Below are positions 24,753 to 32,147 of a stretch of 33,751 nucleotides of DNA, piece after piece. Within the stretch, counting starts at the first letter, position 1; each line of letters opens with the position of its first letter. The notes below the pieces were generated by a model. It saw only the letters and a program-made list of their open reading frames with translations. It was not told the DNA's origin and did not search any database. Source of the stretch: Syntrophus sp964555065 (GTDB lineage Bacteria; Desulfobacterota; Syntrophia; Syntrophales; Syntrophaceae); the NCBI GenBank assembly GCA_964555065.1, contig CAZKRB010000029.1, positions 1-33,751 on the forward strand, written 5' to 3'. A program made the position numbers and the translations under genes.

Positions 24753-25601
24753 TCAGTGTGTAGTGATAAACGGATAGGACCTTCGAAACGCGGGGGGCAG
24801 TGACAGAAATAAATCAAAGGGAATGGAAAATTCCAGGTGGTCGTTCTTCGCATAGATCAGCTTGGTCTGCTCCAGGCGGAAGGCGGCCGACTGCTCCCAG
24901 GTTCTGGTATCGGCAACGACGGAATTGATGTGGCTGCGTATTGTCGAAAAGCATGGACGGGTCGTTTTGAAATTGACCTCCGCGGTCGAGCCGATTTTCT
25001 TGAAACGATTCAAAATGGGCATCAAAGGCGGCTCTCCCTGCGCGTTGTCCGGTTCGATGGCTTCCAGCAGGCGTTCCACCGTTCGCTGCACGTATGTTTC
25101 CAGTACCAGTTCGCAAGGATTTTCCCCTCTAAAATCCACTTTTTTTGCGACATATTCTTCAACAAGGCGATAAACCTGGGGAAAGAGCTGATGACGGGAT
25201 TGCAGGCGCAGCCTGGGGGTGCCGTTGCCGGTGCCGGCGGTCAGCGCCCAGTCGATCTGGCGGGCGATCTCGAACCGGATCGTCTGTAGATGGACGCTCC
25301 GGTAGTAGGCTTCCCTGTCCTGTTCCTTGAAATCAAAGAGTTCCCCAGCTCCGGGAGAGCCCATCTTGTACCCGACCTGGGGCTGGACAAAGACCGCCGT
25401 CGGGGTGGCGCCTTGCCGGTTGGAAAAGAGTTCGGGAAATATCTTGCCGGTTCCATAGGCCGTCTTTTTCTTCTGTTTCTTCTTTTTCACGGCACGGCCG
25501 GACGGCTCACCACTGTCTTCCGTATCTTCAACCACTTCCAATGAGAGGATAACAAAGGACGCGACGGGCATGACCGTATCAGAATCAGGCGGCAGATTCA
25601 A
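24753..25601 (-). pseudogene. fragment of type III-like restriction endonuclease subunit R
   Basis: An open frame of 282 codons resembling the middle-to-late part of BPTD_3080-type or type III restriction subunits. Shared features include FPQVYRLVEEYV, VERLLEAIEPD, SHINSVVADTRTWEQSAA and KNDHLEFSIPF. In full-length proteins the helicase core precedes this and the nuclease (PDF...) follows immediately. Here no Walker motifs exist upstream: the frame begins at a TTG close to an in-frame stop. The protein ends shortly after SIPF without the PDF nuclease motif. The first 60 residues include a Lys-rich stretch with no family match. I therefore call it a remnant, convergent with murJ and divergent from the Septu genes. 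The family assignment rests on motif memory. Confidence 0.65.
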
Positions 25602-25907
25602 CGCTAATCTATGCTATCTATAGGGAAATTAAAAGAATTGTGGTGAGGCAGGCTGCCGCCTTTTAAACTGAAAGGGAAGGGGGTTATTGTGCTATCTGTA
25701 TAATATTTATTGACATTTTAACTATTATCTGCCAATGCAGAAACATCATAGGACGAAATTCGGCTCCATGCCGTGCGAGACTTCCGGAAAAGGGAAAACT
25801 CCTATATCCCCGATGCATTTGTAAACCTGCTCGTGTGAACTATTTTTCCATTTTTAATGTGTTCAATCCATTTTGGAATGTGCCGTTCTGAAATAAAGGG
25901 GTTGTTT
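25602..25907. other. 306-bp AT-rich upstream region of Septu operon
   Basis: No gene and no reverse transcriptase or retron-like inverted repeat was seen. It is AT-richer than most of the window. It contains a candidate promoter (25819-25846) and isolated promoter-like words (TATAAT near 25700 and TTGACA near 25711) that do not form well-spaced pairs. Confidence 0.45.
25819..25846 (+). promoter_or_regulatory. weak candidate promoter for ptuA-ptuB
   Basis: TTGTAA (25819-25824), 16 nt, TATTTT (25841-25846), about 60 nt before the ptuA start. Matches to consensus are partial. Confidence 0.3.
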
Positions 25908-27206
25908 ATGAAAGTCAGAAAACTTTCCATTCATAACTGGAGAGGAATCCAGGAATTGGATGTCGAATTCTGTCCCGGCGTCAATGTTCTTGTTGGTGAA
26001 AATGGAGCAGGAAAATCGAGTATTCTCGATTTGTTAGCCATTATGCTGTCCCGGCTGATCTGGCGGATCCGTTCAACGACAGGAACGGGGAGAATGTTCT
26101 CTGATCACGATATCAACAGCAAGGCAAGCGAGACATCCAACACCATTGTGGTAAACATTCTGGGAAAAGACGTTGAGTGGCGTGTTGCGAAAACGAAAAA
26201 AGGAACAAAGCAGCAAACCATTACGAACCTGGAGGCAATTAAAGATGTCGTGAATCAGGTTCACTTGGAACTTGAAAAAGATGAGGCGGCAGGCATTCCC
26301 CTGGCCGTTTATTATCCGGTAAACAGGGCTGTCCTTGAGGTGCCGTTGAGAATACGACAGCGCCACGAATTTACGCAGTTGTCCGCATATGACCAGGCAT
26401 TGACCGGTAAAAAATCCGAAGGGCGCGATGACTTCAAGCTGTTTTTCGAGTGGTATCGAAATCGGGAAGATATCGAAAATGAGAATTTTCGATACCGAGA
26501 TCAGTTAATCAAGCCTGATCAGTGGGAATTTCCCGATCGGCAACTCGAAGCAGTCCGCAGTGCTATTTCTGCTTTGATGCCCGGTTATGATCATCTCTGT
26601 GTCCGCAGATCTCCTATGCGGATGGTCCTTGAAAAGAATGGCCAGGAGCTGAGGGTCGACCAACTTTCCGATGGGGAAAAATGTCTGCTGGCACTGGTGG
26701 GGGACCTGGCCAGACGCCTTGCCGTTGCCAATCCTTCTCTGCCAAAGCCTTTAGAAGCGGGAGGCGTAGTGCTCATTGACGAAATTGATCTTCATCTCCA
26801 TCCTGCATGGCAACGCAGGATCATACCCAAGTTATTGACGACTTTTCCCAACTGCCAATTTATCGTCTCGACTCATTCCCCCCAGGTTTTGAGTGAAGTG
26901 AAGGCGGAAAGCATTGTATTGCTCTATGAAGAGGGAGAAAAGGGCATTAAATGTCAAAGACCGTCGCAGTCTTACGGACTGAATGCCAATGAAATCCTTG
27001 AATCGATCATGGGTGCAGAACCCCGCAATGTCGAAGTCGATAGAAGAATCAACAGGATTTTTGCCTTGATTGATCAGGATGAATTTCAAGAAGCGAAAAT
27101 CCAAATCGAGCAACTCAGGCATGATGTCGGTGGCAGCATCCCGGATCTATTGAAGGCGGAAAGCATGATCTCTATGCTGGACATTGGTGCGGAGTTTGGA
27201 GAGTGA
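25908..27206 (+). CDS. ptuA: Septu-type AAA ATPase PtuA
   Basis: A 432-residue ABC/SMC-like ATPase. It starts MKVRKLSIHNWRGIQEL with Walker A GENGAGKS (30-37). It has a signature-like LSDGEK (253-258), Walker B VVLIDEID (287-294) followed by LHLHPAWQRRI, and the H-loop STHSPQ (321-326). The coiled insert is short, as in PtuA rather than in Rad50. An HNH nuclease gene overlaps its stop by 4 bp (GTGA), the gene pair that defines the Septu anti-phage system, also found in some retron systems. No reverse transcriptase is present, so it looks like a stand-alone Septu. The ATG at 25908 has AGGGG 6 nt upstream. Base composition is visibly AT-richer than the flanks, suggesting transfer. Confidence 0.88.
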   Translation: MKVRKLSIHNWRGIQELDVEFCPGVNVLVGENGAGKSSILDLLAIMLSRLIWRIRSTTGTGRMFSDHDINSKASETSNTIVVNILGKDVEWRVAKTKKGTKQQTITNLEAIKDVVNQVHLELEKDEAAGIPLAVYYPVNRAVLEVPLRIRQRHEFTQLSAYDQALTGKKSEGRDDFKLFFEWYRNREDIENENFRYRDQLIKPDQWEFPDRQLEAVRSAISALMPGYDHLCVRRSPMRMVLEKNGQELRVDQLSDGEKCLLALVGDLARRLAVANPSLPKPLEAGGVVLIDEIDLHLHPAWQRRIIPKLLTTFPNCQFIVSTHSPQVLSEVKAESIVLLYEEGEKGIKCQRPSQSYGLNANEILESIMGAEPRNVEVDRRINRIFALIDQDEFQEAKIQIEQLRHDVGGSIPDLLKAESMISMLDIGAEFGE

Positions 27207-27841
27207 TAAAGATCATCAAGAAAAGTGAACCTTCCTCGCTTACCAATCATCGCTGTCAGTCCTATTCAACCTTTGATAACTTGCCTGCAGAGGCGAAAGA
27301 TGAGCTGCGGCAGAGTTTGATCAGTGAGCAGGGATATTTATGTTGTTATTGCATGACCAGAATATCCGTCGAAAATATGCATATAGAACATTGGCATTGC
27401 CAAAGCAGCTATCATGATGAGCAATTGGATTACTCCAATCTGATGGCTTCCTGCAGTGGGAATGAAGGAAAGAAAAAACAATATCAACATTGTGATGCTC
27501 GCAAGGGAAATCATGATTTATCGTATAATCCCTCAAACCCGGATCATGATTTTGTAAACCTTATTAACTATCTGGGTGATGGAACGATTCAATCATCAAA
27601 TCAGGAATTTGATAAGGAACTTAACGAAATCCTCAACTTGAATTTCGCCTGGCTGAAAAGAAATCGGAAGTCCGTATTGGAAGGTGTTCATGAAATATTG
27701 CACAGAAAAGCTGGGGCCGTAACGACCAGCCATCTCATGCGCCTTATCAGAGTCTGGCGAGAAAAGGATCGTGACGGTAAATTGAAGCCGTATTGTGGCG
27801 TCGCCATTTACTATCTCACAAAGAAACTGCACAAAATGTAA
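27203..27841 (+). CDS. ptuB: Septu-type HNH endonuclease PtuB
   Basis: A 212-residue protein matching the TIGR02646/PtuB pattern. Visible elements are a CxxC (C47, C50), the HNH core MHIEHWH (H60, H63), YSNLMASC (N79, C84) and HCDARKGNH (C97, K101). Cysteines probably bind structural zinc, while His and Asn form the metal-dependent nuclease site. It starts with GTG overlapping the ptuA stop, so the two are translated together and presumably form the PtuA-PtuB complex that cleaves invading DNA or triggers abortive defence. AT-rich like ptuA. No terminator is obvious after the TAA. Confidence 0.87.
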   Translation: MIKIIKKSEPSSLTNHRCQSYSTFDNLPAEAKDELRQSLISEQGYLCCYCMTRISVENMHIEHWHCQSSYHDEQLDYSNLMASCSGNEGKKKQYQHCDARKGNHDLSYNPSNPDHDFVNLINYLGDGTIQSSNQEFDKELNEILNLNFAWLKRNRKSVLEGVHEILHRKAGAVTTSHLMRLIRVWREKDRDGKLKPYCGVAIYYLTKKLHKM

Positions 27842-27919
27842 TAGGAGCTTCTGCACGTCAATAAAACTGGGGTAAAAACGAATGACTGAGAAAAACTGGC
27901 AAGCTAGGTAGGAGGTACC

Positions 27920-28720
27920 ATAAGCATCCTGGCCCATGAACCCCTCGTCCGCATCGGCTCCTTTGTCCTGATCTTTGCCGTGCTGGCCGTTGCCGAAGCC
28001 CGTCAGCCCCGGCGGCGACTGACCGCGCCCAAAAGGGAGCGATGGCAGGCCAATCTCGCCCTCACCCTGATCAATGCAGGCATCCTCCGGCTGCTGACGC
28101 CGGTGATTCCGGTGGGGCTGGCGCTGCTCTGTGCGGAAAGGGGCTGGGGGCTGCTGAACGCCTATCCGGTTTCGCCCGCAATCGCGGTGTCGGCGGGGGT
28201 GGTTTTCCTCGATTTCGTGATCTATCTCCAGCATGTCCTCTTTCATAACGTTCCCCTCTTCTGGCGCCTTCACCGGATGCATCATACCGATCTGGACGTG
28301 GACGTCACCACGGGGCTCCGTTTCCATCCCTTCGAGATCCTGCTGTCCCTGGGGATCAAGCTCGCCGCCGTGGCCGCCCTCGGTCCCCCGGCGGAGGCCG
28401 TTCTGCTCTTCGAGGTGCTCCTCAACGGGACCTCCCTATTCAACCACAGTAATCTCCGCCTTCCGCCGAAACTGGACCGGATTCTCCGGCTGATGGTGGT
28501 CACGCCAGACATGCACCGGGTTCATCATTCCGTGATTCTCCGCGAAACGAACAGCAATTACGGCTTCAACCTGCCCTGGTGGGACCGCCTCCTGGAAACG
28601 TACCGGCCGCAGCCGGCCAAGGGGCATGAGGATATGACGATCGGGCTGGCCCGCTTCCGGAAGCCGGAAGAACTGACCCTGGGGAAGCTCCTGAAAATTC
28701 CCTGGAGCAAGCCGCTCTGA
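27920..28720 (+). CDS. fatty acid hydroxylase / sterol desaturase superfamily protein, apparent ATA start
   Basis: A membrane di-iron protein with the histidine clusters of this superfamily: QHVLFH, HRMHHTD and HRVHHS, plus FNHSN and NYGFNLPWWDRLL. Two to four hydrophobic helices precede them. The first standard start is GTG at 27980, but it has no ribosome site and cuts through the first membrane helix. The frame is open back to 27908. A strong AGGAGG (27910-27915) precedes ATA at 27920, and the added segment (SILAHEPLVRIGSFVLIFA) looks like the natural N terminus of the family. So initiation at AUA (or nearby CUG), or a mutated ATG, is likely. Substrate unknown; it lies about 80 bp after ptuB. 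Confidence 0.8.
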   Translation: MSILAHEPLVRIGSFVLIFAVLAVAEARQPRRRLTAPKRERWQANLALTLINAGILRLLTPVIPVGLALLCAERGWGLLNAYPVSPAIAVSAGVVFLDFVIYLQHVLFHNVPLFWRLHRMHHTDLDVDVTTGLRFHPFEILLSLGIKLAAVAALGPPAEAVLLFEVLLNGTSLFNHSNLRLPPKLDRILRLMVVTPDMHRVHHSVILRETNSNYGFNLPWWDRLLETYRPQPAKGHEDMTIGLARFRKPEELTLGKLLKIPWSKPL

Positions 28721-29069
28721 AGGGGTGCGGGAATTTGCGCTTCCTGGTCTCTCCAGGAGGGCTTGTCTCCCCTTGGGCGGCCCGGTTTCCGGCGGCTCCC
28801 GGAGGAGAGAGGAACCACTGAAGAAGCGCTGATATGGAAACAGAAAAGATCCTCCTCTTCGTGAAATACCCGGAACCGGGCCGCGTCAAAACGCGGCTGG
28901 AATCCCGGCTGGGTAAGGCGTGTGCGGCCGGGCTCTATATCTGCTTCGTGCTGGACATCCTGGAAACCCTGCACGCCGCCGGGAGCGGCTGCGCCCTGAG
29001 CCTGGTCTTCGCTCCGCCGGAAGGAGGGAAGGACATGGCCCTCCTCCTTTCCCCTTCGAGGGGTCTCCA

Positions 29070-29101
29070 TTGTCAACCCGGCCGAAAAACAGGGTTGACA
29101 A
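29070..29101 (+). promoter_or_regulatory. BirA (biotin repressor) operator
   Basis: TTGTCAACC (29070-29078), 14 nt, GGTTGACAA (29093-29101): perfect inverted arms matching the known bacterial BirA box, TTGT(A/C)AACC-N14-16-GGTT(G/T)ACAA. It overlaps the -35 box of the bioA promoter (29095-29100), so binding of BirA with biotinyl-AMP should block transcription when biotin is plentiful. Confidence 0.93.
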
Positions 29102-29123
29102 ACATCCCCCTGTCCACTATACA
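29095..29123 (+). promoter_or_regulatory. sigma70-type promoter of bioA operon
   Basis: A consensus TTGACA (29095-29100), exactly 17 nt, TATACA (29118-29123). Transcription would start near 29130, about 90 nt before the bioA ATG at 29221. The -35 overlaps the right arm of the BirA operator. Confidence 0.88.
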
Positions 29124-29220
29124 ACTCCCGTCCCGCACCGCCGGATAACTGCGGAAAGCGGGCCATCCTACACGAACTTTCAATCCCTAGATGCCGGAAG
29201 GAGGTTGGAGAAGAGGGGCA

Positions 29221-30591
29221 ATGAACGGACAGGAAGAGAAAAAACAGCAGCTGATTGCCGATGGACTGAAGTCCATCTGGTTTCCCTTCACCCAGATGCA
29301 GGAATTTACCCCCGAGCAGATGCTGGTCATCGCCGAGGGGAAGGGCGCCCTGCTGCGGGACGTGGACGGAAAGGACTACCTCGACGGGGTGGCGTCTCTC
29401 TGGACCAACGTCCACGGGCACCGCAAGGAGCGGATCGACCGGGCCATCAAGGAGCAGGTGGACAGGGTGGCCCACTCCACCCTGCTGGGCCTGGCCCATG
29501 AACCGGCGATTGCCTGCGCGAAGAAGCTTCTGGAGATCGTTCCCCCGGGATTGACCCGGGTCTTTTACTCGGAGAGCGGCTCCACCTCGGTGGAAATCGC
29601 CCTGAAGATGGCCTTCCAGTATCAGAAGCAGGCCGTCGGCGGCAATCCCAACAAGACGGGCTTTCTCTCCTTCACCAATGCCTACCACGGCGACACCATC
29701 GGGGCGGTGAGCGTGGGCGGGATCGACCTGTTCCATGCCGTCTACGGGGAGCTTCTGTTCCCCACGATCAAGGCCGAATCGCCTTACTGCTACCGCTGCG
29801 TCTTCGGCGCCTCTTATCCCGGCTGCAGCTTCGACTGCCTCCGCCAGCTGGAAAACCTCCTGGCCTCGACCGCCGGTGCGCTGGCGGCCCTGATCATCGA
29901 ACCCCTGGTGCAGGGGGCCGCGGGCATCCTGGTTCAGCCCCCCGGGTATCTGAAGCGGGTCCGGGATCTCTGCACGGAGTATGGGGTGCTGATGATCGCC
30001 GATGAAGTGGCGGTCGGCTTCGGCAAGACGGGCAAGATGTTCGCCTGCGAGCAGGAAGGCGTCACCCCGGATATCCTCTGCCTGGGCAAGGGGCTCTCCG
30101 GCGGCTACCTGCCTCTGGCTGCGACCGTGACGACGGAAGAAATCTACAGGGGCTTTCTGGGACGGTTTGAAGATTCCAAAACCTTCTTCCACGGGCACAC
30201 CTATACGGGCAACCCCCTGGGCTGCGCGGCGGCGGTGGCCAACCTGGACATTTTTGCCGAAGAGCAGGTCGTCGATGGGCTCGCCGAAAAAATCGAACGG
30301 CTCACCCGGGGGCTCCAGCCGATCTCCACCCTGAGTCACGTGGGAGAAATCCGCCAGCGGGGCTTCATGGTGGGAATCGAACTCGTGGCCGACCGGGCGA
30401 CGAAGGCGCTCTATCCCCCCGCCGAGCGCATCGGGAACCGGGTCATCCTGGAGGCCAGGAAGCGGGGGCTCATCATCCGCCCCCTGGGGGACGTCATTGT
30501 CCTCATGCCGCCTTTGTGCATTTCGAACGAGGAAATCGACCGGCTCTGCGCAATCACCCATGACTCCATCCGGGCCGTGGTCGGGGACTAG
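29221..30591 (+). CDS. bioA: adenosylmethionine-8-amino-7-oxononanoate aminotransferase BioA
   Basis: A 456-residue class III PLP aminotransferase. WFPFTQMQEF and SLWTNVHGH are BioA signatures; FYSESGSTSVEIALKMAFQY is the family's substrate and cofactor loop. The PLP-binding Asp is in MIADEVAVGFGKTG (about residue 261), and the Schiff-base Lys is in LCLGKGLSGG (about 290). HTYTGNPLGCAAA completes the site. BioA makes 7,8-diaminopelargonate from 7-keto-8-aminopelargonate with SAM as amino donor. The BirA operator upstream strongly supports the call. The ATG at 29221 follows GAGGGG; an ATG at 29191 lacks a ribosome site. The next gene starts 5 bp after its stop. Confidence 0.96.
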   Translation: MNGQEEKKQQLIADGLKSIWFPFTQMQEFTPEQMLVIAEGKGALLRDVDGKDYLDGVASLWTNVHGHRKERIDRAIKEQVDRVAHSTLLGLAHEPAIACAKKLLEIVPPGLTRVFYSESGSTSVEIALKMAFQYQKQAVGGNPNKTGFLSFTNAYHGDTIGAVSVGGIDLFHAVYGELLFPTIKAESPYCYRCVFGASYPGCSFDCLRQLENLLASTAGALAALIIEPLVQGAAGILVQPPGYLKRVRDLCTEYGVLMIADEVAVGFGKTGKMFACEQEGVTPDILCLGKGLSGGYLPLAATVTTEEIYRGFLGRFEDSKTFFHGHTYTGNPLGCAAAVANLDIFAEEQVVDGLAEKIERLTRGLQPISTLSHVGEIRQRGFMVGIELVADRATKALYPPAERIGNRVILEARKRGLIIRPLGDVIVLMPPLCISNEEIDRLCAITHDSIRAVVGD

Positions 30592-30595
30592 GGAA

Positions 30596-30994
30596 ATGCC
30601 GTCGGCGCGGAACCGCCCGCGGGAGACGAACTCCGGTCCGCCGGAGATGCCGCCGCCCGATGCCCTCTTCTCGGGGGCCTTCTCCTTCGATCCCGCCGAT
30701 CCCATTTATGCCGAGCATTTCCCCGGCTTTCCCGTCGTGCCGGGAAGCGTGGTGATTTCCGCCTTTCTGCAGGCCGGGCAGGCGGCCGCGCCGGGGATGA
30801 AGGCCCTTGAAGTCCAGAATTTCAAGTTCCGCACCTTTATTCCCCCCGGCGGATACCCCTATCGCCTGGAGCGCCGGGGAGACGACCTCCGGTGCCGCCT
30901 TTTCCCGCCGGGAGCGGGGGGCAGCCGTCCCCTCGTGACGGGAACGATCCGGCTTCAGGCCGCGCCGGAGGCCTCGGCGGCCGGAGAGGGGTAA
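30596..30994 (+). CDS. hotdog-fold FabZ-like protein missing the acidic residue
   Basis: A 132-residue protein. The core AEHFPGFPVVPGSVVISAFLQAG matches the catalytic strand of 3-hydroxyacyl-ACP dehydratases (FabZ HFPGxPxxPG). The catalytic His is present, but the Glu or Asp expected 14 residues later is Ser. So alone it may be inactive or work with a partner; a second hotdog protein with that Glu but no such His starts at 33396. The first 25 residues are Pro and Arg rich and probably disordered. It starts 5 bp after bioA, so it is in the same transcript. Likely role (inference): dehydration step on ACP-bound intermediates. Confidence 0.75.
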   Translation: MPSARNRPRETNSGPPEMPPPDALFSGAFSFDPADPIYAEHFPGFPVVPGSVVISAFLQAGQAAAPGMKALEVQNFKFRTFIPPGGYPYRLERRGDDLRCRLFPPGAGGSRPLVTGTIRLQAAPEASAAGEG

Positions 30995-31024
30995 AAAGCG
31001 GGCGGGAGCCGACGATGGGGCGAA

Positions 31025-31142
31025 GGTGTCCCGGAACGCAGCAGGCCTGCGGGCAGGCAGCAAGGACCCTTCATCGCTTCCGGGGGCAATATCTATGGTG
31101 AAACGGAATGCAGCAGGCCCGCCGGCCGATAGAAAGGAACCC
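31025..31142 (+). repeat. imperfect duplication in leader of acyl carrier protein gene
   Basis: Two copies about 45 nt long, 31025-31069 and 31097-31142, with a 72-bp period. Both carry GGTG, CGGAA, GCAGCAGGCC and an AAGGA-type ribosome site. The period is a multiple of 3, and in the ACP frame the copies encode similar peptides around RNAAG. The second copy ends exactly at the chosen ACP start. Confidence 0.6.
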
Positions 31143-31511
31143 ATGGACTTATTGACCGAAATCAAAGCGATTCTTGTGGAAACCCTCGATCTGGAGGATC
31201 AGGCGATCACGGGGGAATCCCGCCTCCGGAAGGACCTGGACATCGAGTCCATCGACATGCTGGAGTTGGCCCTTTCCTTCAGCTCCCGCTTCGGGATCGA
31301 AGTGGACGAGGACGACATCTTTCTCCAGCGGGTTCCCCTGTATCTTGAAGAAGCCGGGGAGGAGGGGCGGGAGGTCTCTTCCTTTCTCGCCGCCCGGATT
31401 CCCTTCCTCTCCGGCGAGCGGATCGCCGAGATCCTCGCCGAGGGGCAGGTCGATCCCAAGGTGCAGGATCTGGTCGACTACGTCGCCTGGCGGCTGGCGA
31501 AGGCGGCTTAA
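31143..31511 (+). CDS. acyl carrier protein, extended type
   Basis: A 122-residue carrier protein, longer than the usual 75-80. The phosphopantetheine site is DIESIDMLEL, with the modified Ser in place of the common DSLD motif, followed by FGIEVDEDD as in other ACPs. The C-terminal 60 residues add a segment (about 60-120, from EEAGEEGREV) not seen in housekeeping ACP. The ATG at 31143 follows AAGGA by 4 nt; ATG 31095 or GTG 31026 in the same frame are possible longer starts. Context: it lies between a hotdog gene and a flavoprotein in the bioA direction. It probably carries the growing acyl chain of a dedicated pathway (inference). Confidence 0.85.
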   Translation: MDLLTEIKAILVETLDLEDQAITGESRLRKDLDIESIDMLELALSFSSRFGIEVDEDDIFLQRVPLYLEEAGEEGREVSSFLAARIPFLSGERIAEILAEGQVDPKVQDLVDYVAWRLAKAA

Positions 31512-31514
31512 CCC

Positions 31515-32147
31515 GTGTCGGCGCTGGATTCCCTGATCTGCGGCCGCCGCAGCATCCGGAAATACACCGGGGAAATGCCGCCTCCGGAATGGATCGAGCA
31601 GCTGGTGGCCTCCGCCCTCCAGGCTCCTTCTCCCGCGAACCGGCAGCCCGTCCGTTTCTTCCGGATCGGCCGTCCCGAGACCCGGGAAAAATTAAGGGCC
31701 GCCATGGAAGCGGGCTGCCGGGACCGCCTGAAGAAGGCGGACGAAAGGGGGGCGTCGGCGATCCTGAAGAATATCGTCGCCAACTATTTCCGGTTTTTGA
31801 TGTTCATGTTCGACGCGCCGCTGCTCTTTGCCGTGGGGACCGTCCCCGCGCACCGGAGCGTGGCCGAAAGGCTGACCGCGGCGGGCATCGTGCCTCCGAA
31901 TTCGCGGACGATGGAGGACGATGACCTGACGGTGGGCCTGGCCGTGATGGCCTGGATGCTCAAAGCCGAGGAGCTGGGCCTGGGGTCCTGCATCCTGACG
32001 GCGCCGCTGCTCTACCTGGACGCTCCGGAGGAGCTCCTGGACCTTTCCCCCCTATCGCTCAAATGCTTCCTGACCCTGGGGTTTCCCGACGAAAGGCCGG
32101 CCGCCGCCAGGAAAAAAAGCGTTGCCGATATTTATCGGGAACTATGA
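31515..32147 (+). CDS. nitroreductase-family flavoprotein
   Basis: A 210-residue protein. RRSIRKYTGEMPP and ASALQAPSPANRQPVRF match the FMN-binding start of nitroreductases (PF00881). LTVGLAVMAWMLKAEELGLGSCILTAP is the second conserved block, and LTLGFPDERP is the usual C-terminal FMN/dimer motif. Members reduce varied substrates with NAD(P)H and FMN; the native one is unclear. It begins with GTG 3 bp after the ACP stop and overlaps the synthase gene by 4 bp. It is thus tightly embedded, and a reductive step on acyl intermediates is a reasonable guess (inference). Confidence 0.85.
   Translation: MSALDSLICGRRSIRKYTGEMPPPEWIEQLVASALQAPSPANRQPVRFFRIGRPETREKLRAAMEAGCRDRLKKADERGASAILKNIVANYFRFLMFMFDAPLLFAVGTVPAHRSVAERLTAAGIVPPNSRTMEDDDLTVGLAVMAWMLKAEELGLGSCILTAPLLYLDAPEELLDLSPLSLKCFLTLGFPDERPAAARKKSVADIYREL

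Larger units (their letters stand above)
28834..29148 (+). pseudogene. truncated TIGR04282-type glycosyltransferase (N-terminal part)
   Basis: The first 70 or so residues (METEKILLFVKYPEPGRVKTRL... up to FAPPEGG) match the start of the TIGR04282/DUF2064 nucleotide-sugar-transferase-like family, including the conserved KxPxPGxVKTRL motif. Full members have about 200 residues or more. Here the frame continues only into unrelated sequence and stops after 104 codons, and the promoter and BirA operator of bioA lie inside its last third. It therefore looks like a 3'-truncated relic. A recent deletion joining it to the bioA promoter is a likely cause. Confidence 0.65.

Noticed and set aside
25602..25907. 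Retron RNA or reverse transcriptase upstream of the PtuA-PtuB pair
   Set aside because: No reverse transcriptase frame is present and no paired a1/a2-like repeats were seen.
28558..30705. 715-codon minus-strand frame opposite bioA and neighbours
   Set aside because: It is antisense to three recognised features and has no family motif.
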